From CAIYOL01 sp964494805 (GTDB lineage Bacteria > Planctomycetota > Phycisphaerae > Sedimentisphaerales > Anaerobacaceae): a DNA stretch of 64,000 bases. The position numbers were made by a program, and so were the translations under genes. The notes under the pieces are model-generated. The model ran no database searches. It was not told the origin of the DNA and worked only from the letters and a program-made list of their open reading frames with translations. Below, one piece after another: positions 1-6,919 of this stretch (position 1 is its first letter; each line of letters starts with the position of its first letter). The DNA is taken from assembly GCA_964494805.1 (NCBI GenBank), contig CAZBST010000010.1, positions 22,292 through 86,291 of the forward strand, written 5' to 3'.

Positions 1-218
1 TAGTGCTCCTGGAAATACCTCCACAGAAGTTTATGTGTGTTGCTGAAGCGCAACTCGTTCCGACCATCCAGGCCTATATTGTCCAGAAGTATCCAGTTGA
101 CCTTTTTCTGTTCCAACTGCTTAATCATCTCCTTCTGTCTGGTTTCGGGTTGCGGGTCAAAAAACCAAAGCTCCCACAATGGAGATTTTCTTTGCAAAAT
201 AGTATATACCGTCGGCCG
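1..218 (-). pseudogene. In-frame continuation of the GT-C glycosyltransferase past its TGA stop (partial, runs off the window)
   Basis: Reading the minus strand directly beyond the TGA at 219-221, in the same frame, gives 72 further codons with no stop up to the window edge. They include K-S-P-L-W-E-L-W-F, N-W-I-L-L-D-N-I-G-L-D-G-R and L-R-F-S-N-T-H-K-L-L-W. From memory, this is the usual C-terminal soluble segment of GT-C proteins of this type, where LDGR..LRF.NTHPL is common. The frame, composition and homology-like motifs imply that the stop falls inside a longer gene, by nonsense mutation, assembly error or recoding. Confidence 0.6.
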
Positions 219-1484
219 TCAAGGAACGATTAGAAGCCCTTCCCCCGGCAAAATCCACTGCGAATTGATGCGCTCGACCACTTTGATATATTGAGCGTCC
301 AACAAAGGTATCCAAAGGTCATCGCCGGCGATACTGGATTTGATATATGTCTCCGGTTCGGCTGCTTTGAGATAACACCAGCTTTGCGTACCTGCAGAAA
401 AAAAGGTCATAACCAATACAATAGCCAAGCCAGCCGAACAAACCACCTTCTTGCTGTTAACGTCTAAAGTAAATGGCAGTGCCAACATCCCAATCAATAA
501 TGGAACAATCCCCTGTGCAAGGTGGCCTACATCTGCGCGGGCAAAGGCATAATGCATGTATATTATGCCCACCAGACTTGAGGCTATTAAGAGTGATTTT
601 CTCTTCAGATTTTCTTTTTTAGATGTGAGTAAATGGATAATTACAGAAATACTAAACAAAGGCAATAACAGGAAAAAACAGCCTGTGGTAAATGAAATAA
701 TGGTTTGCAAAACACCCATTCGTGAATAGTTAACTCTCCACGGCCAAGGAACAGGCAAAGGCATATTAGTAGAACCTCTTCTTAGTAATATGGCAAAAGA
801 TGCAAGAAAACTCTCGAAAAAGCCCGACACCATCAGCATCATAATCAGCATCGGCGAATAACCCAGCAATATCCCGCCTATCCATACCGCAGCATGCTTC
901 ACAAGCCCTGTTTTCTGCTGTTTGAATCGAATAAAAAGCATCAATAAAGAAAAAGCCAATAAATTATACATGCCATGGTTGCGCCCGAAAAATGCTGATA
1001 TACCGACAAATATACCCGTGATGAAATGCTGCCTCAAAGACGGATTATCAACAAGACAAACCGCAAAATAAACAGAAGCCATGGCTAAGCTTGTCTCAAA
1101 AACCTTGTGCCGAGGTATCATCCACATCAATAAAACAAAACCGGCGATAAATAATACTGCCCAGGAACGAATAACCCGTCGCAGTGCCAGCAGACCAAAT
1201 GTTAAGCCGATTGTCTGAAATATCGCGATGGACAATCTTAGAGATATGATACCCTTGCCAAATAGCAGCATCCAGAAAGCGGACCAGTAATATCGGCCGG
1301 GGTCGTATGACTGGAAATCTCTTACCGGTATTTGACCGGAAGCAGTTTGTATGGCACCGTACCACAGGGCGCCCTCGTCTGCCAGATTCAGCCCTATATT
1401 ATACTGAAGAAGAAACGATATAACGACTAAAGCCGATGACAGAAGCGCTACTTTTATTGTGTCAGAAATATTTTGGCTAAACAT
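219..1484 (-). CDS. GT-C family membrane glycosyltransferase (PMT/ArnT-like), apparently truncated by an in-frame TGA
   Basis: Multi-span inner-membrane protein of 421 codons from ATG 1484. The open frame extends upstream to 1751, but the extra 89 residues are polar, lack family features, and lie before a normal first membrane span starting S-D-T-I-K-V-A-L-L. The first external loop after the first span carries the acidic pair in L-N-L-A-D-E-G-A-L-W-Y-G, typical of GT-C enzymes that transfer a sugar from a polyprenyl-phosphate donor, followed by D-F-Q-S-Y-D-P-G-R-Y-Y-W. About ten hydrophobic spans follow. The stop comes at G-E-G-L-L-I-V-P, in the middle of the usual C-terminal domain. Acceptor and sugar cannot be told. 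It is divergent from the kinase gene. Confidence 0.7.
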   Translation of the reverse strand: MFSQNISDTIKVALLSSALVVISFLLQYNIGLNLADEGALWYGAIQTASGQIPVRDFQSYDPGRYYWSAFWMLLFGKGIISLRLSIAIFQTIGLTFGLLALRRVIRSWAVLFIAGFVLLMWMIPRHKVFETSLAMASVYFAVCLVDNPSLRQHFITGIFVGISAFFGRNHGMYNLLAFSLLMLFIRFKQQKTGLVKHAAVWIGGILLGYSPMLIMMLMVSGFFESFLASFAILLRRGSTNMPLPVPWPWRVNYSRMGVLQTIISFTTGCFFLLLPLFSISVIIHLLTSKKENLKRKSLLIASSLVGIIYMHYAFARADVGHLAQGIVPLLIGMLALPFTLDVNSKKVVCSAGLAIVLVMTFFSAGTQSWCYLKAAEPETYIKSSIAGDDLWIPLLDAQYIKVVERINSQWILPGEGLLIVP

Positions 1485-1945
1485 TACACGGCTCTGATGT
1501 CGGGCGCATCTATTATGAAAGTTCCCAAAATTACCTCTCCACTTCTGCAGAAATGTTACGGGTATTTCTGAGTATGTCAAGGAATCTTGCAGGCCTGCTT
1601 TGGTTTCGATTATACTTGTACCGGTCAAGGCATGCCATCGTATCGCCCGTTCTTTCTCAGCAAAAGACAAACCTGCTGGCCACCCCAATTTCAAGCTCTC
1701 TCTTTTTTTGGCCGATAATACAAAAAATAGTTCTAAATGCTGGACAAACAAACGATTATATTATAAATTGCCGGCTTTGCAAAATTTGCCCGAGGTTTGC
1801 AGTTCTGCACAAAAAATTGGGTTTTTAGCAGTTTTATCGCTAAAAGCAAAATATTAAGGGAACAGAAGGCCGATTTAGCGCATCTTAACTAAACTGTAGT
1901 GAAATATCGGCAGATTGTTGAATTACATAGGTTTCAGTTTATAAT
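1485..1945. promoter_or_regulatory. Divergent intergenic region; TTGAAT-N16-TATAAT directly before the kinase ATG
   Basis: Spacer of 461 bp between the divergent glycosyltransferase and kinase genes. TTGAAT (1918-1923) and TATAAT (1940-1945) are 16 bp apart, and the -10 hexamer abuts the kinase ATG at 1946. No Shine-Dalgarno sequence is positioned for that ATG. If the promoter is real, transcription would begin a few bases inside the annotated frame, so this may be chance or indicate a different start. Nothing else was recognised here; the part up to 1751 is open on the minus strand but does not look coding. Confidence 0.35.
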
Positions 1946-2809
1946 ATGGCTAAGATTACACTCGATGTCGGCGGTTTTAGCATAATCAAGCGTATCGGAA
2001 ACGGCGCGCGCAGCACAATCTATATGGCAATCGACGAGCAGGATAATACCGAAGTTGCCCTAAAACGGATTGTCTTTGAAAGGCCGGAAGATTCGAGGAT
2101 ATTCGAGCAGGCTGAAACCGAATACAAAGTGGGCCGACGGATAGACCACCCTTATGTCCGCAAGTGCTACAAACTCAAGAAAATACGCAGTATGTTTATG
2201 GTAAAAGAAATGCTGCTTTCTATGGAACTATTCGACGGTAAAAACCTCGAAGACAGCCCAGCTCTGAGTCTGCTCGATGTGATGCTCATATTCAGAATGG
2301 TCGCGGGCGGTCTCCATGCTATGCACCAGCAGGGGTTTGTTCACTGCGATATAAAACCCAATAACATCCTTATGAGCGAGTCCGGCTCGATTAAAATTAT
2401 AGACCTCGGCCAGAGCTGCAAAATCGGAACGGTAAAACCTCGCATTCAGGGCACGCCTGATTACATCGCACCTGAACAGGTTAGGCGTAAAGCGCTTGGC
2501 CCAAAAACCGACATCTTCAACCTTGGTGCGACAATGTACTGGGCTCTTACCGGCAAGAACGTTCCGACTTTGATACCTAAAAAGAACGACCTCGGCCTGC
2601 CCATACCCCCGCCTCCTCGCCTGGCTCCCCACGAACTAAAAAAACAATTGCCGATAGAAGTCTCAAAACTTGTAATGGATTGCATAGAAGATGAGCCTTT
2701 GAAACGCCCGCGTAATATGATGACGGTCATATCGAGGCTTGACCTGCTGGTTCACAGTATATTAGCCGGCCAGATAAAAACGAATAAAAATGCCTCAGAC
2801 AATAATTGA
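1946..2809 (+). CDS. Serine/threonine protein kinase (Hanks type)
   Basis: Soluble 287-residue protein that is essentially a bare kinase domain, without the transmembrane or sensor regions common in PknB-type proteins. Visible motifs in order: glycine-rich loop G18-N-G-A-R-S, ATP-binding Lys40 in V-A-L-K-R, catalytic H-C-D-I-K-P-N-N with Asp135 (HRD has become HCD), Asp153 in I-D-L-G (DFG has become DLG), activation segment G-T-P-D-Y-I-A-P-E-Q, and the subdomain IX Asp in K-T-D-I-F-N-L-G. All residues needed for catalysis are present. The HCD form suggests it may not need activation-loop phosphorylation (inference). Its end overlaps the following phosphatase by 20 bp, so the two are probably translationally coupled and act on the same target. 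Confidence 0.9.
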   Translation: MAKITLDVGGFSIIKRIGNGARSTIYMAIDEQDNTEVALKRIVFERPEDSRIFEQAETEYKVGRRIDHPYVRKCYKLKKIRSMFMVKEMLLSMELFDGKNLEDSPALSLLDVMLIFRMVAGGLHAMHQQGFVHCDIKPNNILMSESGSIKIIDLGQSCKIGTVKPRIQGTPDYIAPEQVRRKALGPKTDIFNLGATMYWALTGKNVPTLIPKKNDLGLPIPPPPRLAPHELKKQLPIEVSKLVMDCIEDEPLKRPRNMMTVISRLDLLVHSILAGQIKTNKNASDNN

Positions 2810-3638
2810 TTTGTTGAACAGCGGTGTTGAAGCCAGCAATGCAGACAGGTTTCGACGCGGTAACTTGATTTACCTCCCCTTCAATGTCCAGCTAATCGCA
2901 ACCGGCGATATTCACGGCCATCGGCGAAACTTCGAAAGAATAGTTGCTTTTGCAGATTTAGCCAACAATCCCGATACCCACGTCATCCTGCAGGAAATTA
3001 TACACGGAGGTCCCAAAGACGCCCAGGGCGGATGCCTGTCCTACAAACTGCTCTTCGATGTTGTCCGTTATAAGTTGAGCTTCCCCGACCGTGTCCACAT
3101 CATTATGGGAAATCACGATATTGCTTTTATCAATAATAGTAAAGTTATGAAAGACGGCCAGGAGATGAATCGCTTAATGCGTCTGGCTCTGGAGCGGGAA
3201 TTCCGGCAGGCCGGTGCCGACATCGAAGCAGCAATAAGACAACTCCTGCTTTCGCAGCCATTAGCGGTAAGGACTGAAAATAGAATTTGGCTGTCGCACT
3301 CACTGCCCAGTAACCATTTTGCAGATAAATTTGACCGGCAGATTCTAGAAAAACAGTTGAAAACCGGCGATTGTGAAAAACCGGGTTCTGCTTACCTTTT
3401 GACCTGGGGCAGAAACTTCAGCCAGCAAACGCTCGACAAAATGGCCGAGCTCCTTGACGTCGATATTTTTATCCTCGGCCATCAACCACAGCAGCGGGGC
3501 TGGAGCCGGGCCGGTAAAAATCTCCTAATCATCGCATCCGACCACAATCACGGCTGCCTGCTTTCAATCGACCTGGCGAAATCTTATACTATCGAGACAC
3601 TGATGGACTCGATAGTGCCGCTGGCTTCCATATCTTGA
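2790..3638 (+). CDS. Calcineurin-like metallophosphoesterase paired with the kinase
   Basis: 282-residue protein with phosphoprotein-phosphatase motifs: G-D-I-H-G-H (Asp40, His42), G-N-H-D (Asn108, His109), L-S-H-S as the later histidine motif, and I-L-G-H-Q-P near the C-terminus. The second block, normally G-D-x-x-D-R-G, reads Q-E-I-I-H-G-G (Glu70, His73), so the bridging metal aspartate appears replaced by glutamate. Activity is likely but the metal site is unusual. No signal peptide or membrane span, so cytoplasmic. It starts 20 bp inside the kinase gene; a kinase/phosphatase pair acting as a reversible phosphorylation switch is the natural reading. Substrates are unknown. Confidence 0.8.
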   Translation: MPQTIIDLLNSGVEASNADRFRRGNLIYLPFNVQLIATGDIHGHRRNFERIVAFADLANNPDTHVILQEIIHGGPKDAQGGCLSYKLLFDVVRYKLSFPDRVHIIMGNHDIAFINNSKVMKDGQEMNRLMRLALEREFRQAGADIEAAIRQLLLSQPLAVRTENRIWLSHSLPSNHFADKFDRQILEKQLKTGDCEKPGSAYLLTWGRNFSQQTLDKMAELLDVDIFILGHQPQQRGWSRAGKNLLIIASDHNHGCLLSIDLAKSYTIETLMDSIVPLASIS

Positions 3639-3662
3639 ACTCCGGCGATAATTCAATATAAT
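3635..3662 (+). promoter_or_regulatory. Candidate promoter TTGAAC-N16-TATAAT for the GT2 gene
   Basis: TTGAAC at 3635-3640, overlapping the phosphatase stop codon, and TATAAT at 3657-3662 are spaced by 16 bp. Transcription would start about 3669, so the mRNA would have almost no leader before ATG 3671. No ribosome-binding site is seen there, which fits leaderless translation. Confidence 0.45.
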
Positions 3663-3670
3663 CAGCTAAT

Positions 3671-4942
3671 ATGAACTGGTATTACTACATAGCTATCGCA
3701 TTAATTCTATCGCAAATAATCTTCTCGATTCAGACGTGCCTTAACTACCGTTATGCACTGACTAAGTACAAGAGGAAGCGCTTATTATATCGGCCGCGGA
3801 CGGCTCTTATTGTGCCGTGTAAGGGTCTGGACTCGGCCTTCAAGGAAAATATCACCTCATTTTTTAATCAGGACTACGAAAATTATCTGCTGTGGTTTGT
3901 GGTCGCCGACAAGGCAGACCCTGCCTATGCCCGGTTATGCGAATTGAAAGAGCGTTTGAGCCAAAGCTCAAAGGCTGACGACATCCAGGTATTGGTGGCC
4001 GGTCCCGCACAATCCTGCAGTCAAAAAAACCATAATCTGCTCTACTGCTGCCGGAGGATTGGCAGCGATGTCGAGGTTTTGGCCTTTGCCGACTCCGATA
4101 TCTGCGTCCGCAGCGATTGGCTAAGCCACATAGTTCATCCACTTCGATACCCGAAAACCGGTGCTGCCAGCGGCTATCGCTGGTATGTGCCGGAAAAGAA
4201 CAATCCGGCAAGTCTGGCTTTATCGGCTGTGAACGCCAAAGTCGCACAACTGCTCGGCAACACCCCCTTCAATCAGGCCTGGGGCGGCTCTATGGCTATC
4301 CGCGTTGACACCTTCAGAGAGTTGGGGCTCGATAAAATCTGGCCGACAGCTCTAAGCGATGATTTGTCGCTCAGCTACGCCGTCAAAAAAGCTCGCAAAA
4401 AAGTCGTTTTTGTCCCTGCCTGTCTGGTAGCTTCATACATATCTACTACCTGGCGTGAGCTTTTTGAATTTGGCAGAAGACAATTCCTGATTACCCGTAT
4501 AAGCACCCCCGGCACCTGGTGGTTCGGATTATCCAGCAGTTTATATTCGATACTCGGCTTATGGGGCGGTGCCGCCTTCGCAATCTACGCAGCAGTCAAA
4601 TTATCAATTACCAATTATCGATTATCAATTCTTGCTGCTGTCCCCATTTTATTTTTCGCCGCTCAGTTTATCCGCGCAGTCCTGCGTCAGAAAATGGCTT
4701 ACAAATTACTCAATTATGAGCCGCAGGCGACGCCCGCCCTGAGAAAACCTGTCTTGAGCACAGTCGAAGGGAGCGACGGGCGACGGGCTATGGCCGCTGA
4801 TTTACTTTTCTTCTGGCTATGGTCGCCCTTGATGTTGGTCTTTATTATCTCTTCTGCCTTCGGCAGAACCATTATTTGGCGGGGAATACGCTACAAACTC
4901 CTCGGCCCTACACAAACCATCGTCCTAAACGAAAACCAGTAG
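3671..4942 (+). CDS. Membrane GT2-family glycosyltransferase (ceramide glucosyltransferase / HpnI-like)
   Basis: 423 residues: N-terminal span (about 5-25), a cytoplasmic GT-A domain, and two to three C-terminal spans. Motifs: V-P-C-K-G-L-D near the nucleotide site, D-S-D-I-C-V as the metal-binding D-x-D, A-L-S-D-D-L-S-L as the third aspartate block, and F-G-R-R-Q-F-L-I-T-R in place of the Q-x-x-R-W motif. This arrangement is that of ceramide glucosyltransferase and of hopanoid HpnI-like enzymes, so a lipid acceptor is plausible; the exact reaction is inference. The C-terminal membrane part carries two in-frame insertions of dispersed short repeats (4598-4630 and about 4731-4790), which add K-L-S-I-T-N-Y-R-L-S-I and P-V-L-S-T-V-E-G-S-D to the protein. 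It may have a promoter of its own. Confidence 0.8.
   Translation: MNWYYYIAIALILSQIIFSIQTCLNYRYALTKYKRKRLLYRPRTALIVPCKGLDSAFKENITSFFNQDYENYLLWFVVADKADPAYARLCELKERLSQSSKADDIQVLVAGPAQSCSQKNHNLLYCCRRIGSDVEVLAFADSDICVRSDWLSHIVHPLRYPKTGAASGYRWYVPEKNNPASLALSAVNAKVAQLLGNTPFNQAWGGSMAIRVDTFRELGLDKIWPTALSDDLSLSYAVKKARKKVVFVPACLVASYISTTWRELFEFGRRQFLITRISTPGTWWFGLSSSLYSILGLWGGAAFAIYAAVKLSITNYRLSILAAVPILFFAAQFIRAVLRQKMAYKLLNYEPQATPALRKPVLSTVEGSDGRRAMAADLLFFWLWSPLMLVFIISSAFGRTIIWRGIRYKLLGPTQTIVLNENQ
4598..4630. repeat. AT-rich dispersed repeat (ATTATCAATT units) inside the GT2 gene
   Basis: Two copies of ATTATCAATT (4600-4609 and 4621-4630) surround CCAATTATCG. The other plus frame reads N-Y-Q-L-S-I-I-N, a peptide that recurs as a translation of such repeats in planctomycete assemblies (from memory). 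Related CAATTA/CCAATT stretches lie at 13064-13080 and 16297-16333 between genes. Here the repeat sits inside an open frame without breaking it. Confidence 0.45.
4731..4790. repeat. Short palindromic GAGC...AGTCGAAGGG repeat inserted in frame in the GT2 gene
   Basis: The core CTTGAGCACAGTCGAAGGG (4753-4771) matches 15 of 19 positions with CCCGAGCGAAGTCGAAGGG at 4972-4990. Flanking GCCCG and CGGGC arms allow an imperfect hairpin. The sequence class (TTCGACT..GCTC) is a very common short dispersed repeat in bacterial genomes, often seen as the peptide P-E-R-S-R-R. It keeps the host frame open. Confidence 0.55.
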
Positions 4943-4958
4943 CATTTCGATCCGAAAG

Positions 4959-5003
4959 CCCCAAACCCTGCCCCGAGCGAAGTCGAAGGGTTTACGTTTG
5001 GGG
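4959..5003. repeat. Hairpin-forming short dispersed repeat before the methyltransferase gene
   Basis: Arms CCCCAAAC (4959-4966) and GTTTGGGG (4996-5003), with an alternative inner pairing AAACCCT / AGGGTTT, enclose the core CCCGAGCGAAGTCGAAGGG. This is the second copy of the element inserted in the preceding gene. It lies 8 bp downstream of one possible methyltransferase terminus region and 50 bp before the preferred methyltransferase start, and could act as a weak transcription terminator or an mRNA-stabilising hairpin. Confidence 0.55.
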
Positions 5004-5052
5004 TTAGTCTATGCAATTGCCTCTTGCAAATTATTCGGCAAGGTTTACACTA

Positions 5053-6537
5053 ATGCCTATGGGAAAGAAAAAGAAATCCAAAACCCCGGCAGGCGGCAAA
5101 CCATCATCCTTAATCGATACACAGGTAATTTATTGTGGAGATAACCTCGACCAGCTTAAAAAATTCCCCGATGGCTGCGTTGACCTCATCTATATCGACC
5201 CGCCCTTTAACTCCAACCGCAATTATGAGGTCTTCTGGGGCGAGACAAAGGAAAAACGCTCCTTCGAAGACCGCCACGCCTCCACACAGGCCTATATCGA
5301 CTTTATGCGTCCTCGCTGTGTCGAGCTGCATCGCGTCTTAAAGAAAACCGGCTCTTTCTACTACCATTGCGACTGGCATGCCTCACACTACGTCAAAATT
5401 ATGCTCGACCAGATTTTTAGCCAAAATATGTTCCAAACAGAGATTATTTGGAAACGAACAAGTGCTCATAGCGACTCCAGCACTTGTGGAAGAGCACACG
5501 ATACACTTTTCCTCTATACAAAATCTAAAAAATTTACATGGAACCCCCAGTATCAGCCGTATAACCAACAATATGTAGAAAGCCATTACCGGCGAAAAGA
5601 TGAGTCTGGCCGTTTATATCGCACTGATAACTTAACTGCGATGGGACTTTCAGGTGGTGGTTATGAGTACGAATGGAATGGTGTAACCAAGATATGGCGT
5701 GTTCCTAAAGAAAAAATGAAAGAACTTCACGATGCAGGAAGAATACATTACACGAAATCAGGTGGTGCTGAATATATCAGGTACCTCGATGAAATGCCTG
5801 GTATGCCATTGCAAGATGTTTGGGACGATATAGCCCCTATAAATTCTCAAGCTGCGGAACGTTTAGGTTATCCTACCCAAAAGCCACTTGCTTTACTCGA
5901 TCGCATAGTTAATGCAAGCTCTAATGAAAATGATATTGTTCTCGATGCGTTTTGCGGCTGTGGGACTGCCCTCGTTGCCGCTGAAAATCTCGGCAGACAA
6001 TGGATAGGTATTGATATTTCCCCGACCGCCTGTCGCGTTATGGCAAAGCGTCTCCGTGATGTCTGCAAAATGAAAGAGGATGAAAAACTCTGGCACATCG
6101 GTCGCGGCTTTATCGTCCGTGACCTGCCGTGGACAGAAAAGAAACTGCGGGAAATCCCGCCCTTTGAATTTGAAAACTGGGCAGTTATTGCCCTCGGCGG
6201 TGTCCCAAATATCGCCAAGGTTGGCGATATGGGTATCGATGGCCGTATTTACCCTGTCTCTGCCACGCCCAGGAAGAAAAAAGGCGAACTCGATTTTATG
6301 GATGTCTGGTATCCTATACAGGTCAAGCAGAAAGACAAGGTCGGCAGGCCTGATATTGACGCGTTTGAAGCGGTTATGATGCGCGAAGATAGAACACAGG
6401 GCTTTTTTGTCTCTTTTGATTATTCGCAGGATGCTATGAGAGAAATTCAGGCATTTATGAAAAAGACCGGCAAAATAATTCGCCCCATTACTGTCAAAGA
6501 CATCCTCGATGAACAAATCGCTTATAAACTGGCATAG
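5053..6537 (+). CDS. Beta-class DNA methyltransferase fused to a C-terminal Mrr-like nuclease domain
   Basis: Residue numbers are from the upstream ATG at 5011. Motif IV D-P-P-F (63-66) precedes motif I D-A-F-C-G-C-G-T (from 312), the order of beta-class N6-adenine/N4-cytosine methyltransferases; the region between (about 145-305) is the target-recognition domain. The C-terminus (about 390-508) has G-I-D-G (Asp410) and I-Q-V-K-Q (Gln437, Lys439) followed by G-R-P-D-I-D-A-F, the layout of Mrr-type PD-(D/E)xK endonucleases, so one chain may hold both modification and cleavage. The start at 5053 is preferred because AAGG lies 9 bp upstream and the 5011 start sits at the edge of a repeat; 5059 is also possible. 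The codon composition of the recognition domain differs from both flanks. Confidence 0.85.
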   Translation: MPMGKKKKSKTPAGGKPSSLIDTQVIYCGDNLDQLKKFPDGCVDLIYIDPPFNSNRNYEVFWGETKEKRSFEDRHASTQAYIDFMRPRCVELHRVLKKTGSFYYHCDWHASHYVKIMLDQIFSQNMFQTEIIWKRTSAHSDSSTCGRAHDTLFLYTKSKKFTWNPQYQPYNQQYVESHYRRKDESGRLYRTDNLTAMGLSGGGYEYEWNGVTKIWRVPKEKMKELHDAGRIHYTKSGGAEYIRYLDEMPGMPLQDVWDDIAPINSQAAERLGYPTQKPLALLDRIVNASSNENDIVLDAFCGCGTALVAAENLGRQWIGIDISPTACRVMAKRLRDVCKMKEDEKLWHIGRGFIVRDLPWTEKKLREIPPFEFENWAVIALGGVPNIAKVGDMGIDGRIYPVSATPRKKKGELDFMDVWYPIQVKQKDKVGRPDIDAFEAVMMREDRTQGFFVSFDYSQDAMREIQAFMKKTGKIIRPITVKDILDEQIAYKLA

Positions 6538-6554
6538 GAGTTCAGGACTGACCT

Positions 6555-6881
6555 ATGAACGAAGAAAACATCGGCTGGAAAGTATCTAATAATCCTTTGC
6601 CTATCCCAAGCAATATCCAAGAACAATTGGATGATCTTAATCGCCAATATCAGAACCGCAGTTGTTGGAGAAAGCTCAAAGATTGGTGGTTGTACCCAAA
6701 AGGACACAGACAAATAGCTATGGATGAAAGTAGTTTGACACTCGACCAGTTACTCCTACTAAAAATCCACCAACAACAGCTTCACGAGGCTGCCAGAAAT
6801 CATCAATTATCTATGATTACTTGGTTGCTGGTCGTTATTGGATTCATTACATTAATCGTAATAATCTTGGGAGATAAATAG
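6555..6881 (+). CDS. Small tail-anchored membrane protein of unknown function
   Basis: 108 residues, family not recognised. The first 80 or so are hydrophilic, with a Trp/Arg/Lys-rich patch (S-C-W-R-K-L-K-D-W-W-L-Y-P-K) and a stretch rich in Leu, Gln and His. One strong hydrophobic span close to the end (M-I-T-W-L-L-V-V-I-G-F-I-T-L-I-V-I-I-L) is followed only by G-D-K, so the protein is probably tail-anchored with its N-terminus in the cytoplasm. It starts 17 bp after the methyltransferase/nuclease stop and shares the orientation of that gene and the next three. Co-transcription is likely. A membrane role in a restriction or defence module is possible but unproven. Confidence 0.6.
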   Translation: MNEENIGWKVSNNPLPIPSNIQEQLDDLNRQYQNRSCWRKLKDWWLYPKGHRQIAMDESSLTLDQLLLLKIHQQQLHEAARNHQLSMITWLLVVIGFITLIVIILGDK

Positions 6882-6919
6882 GGGACGTTTACCTATTTTT
6901 TTGCAAAAGGAGATAATAT

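Noticed and set aside
1..294. Plus-strand frames at the left edge (76 and 85 codons)
   Set aside because: Opposite the continued glycosyltransferase frame and without coding character.
5893..6516. 207-codon frame antisense to the methyltransferase
   Set aside because: Fully opposite the motif-bearing methyltransferase/nuclease and without a ribosome-binding site or recognisable motif.
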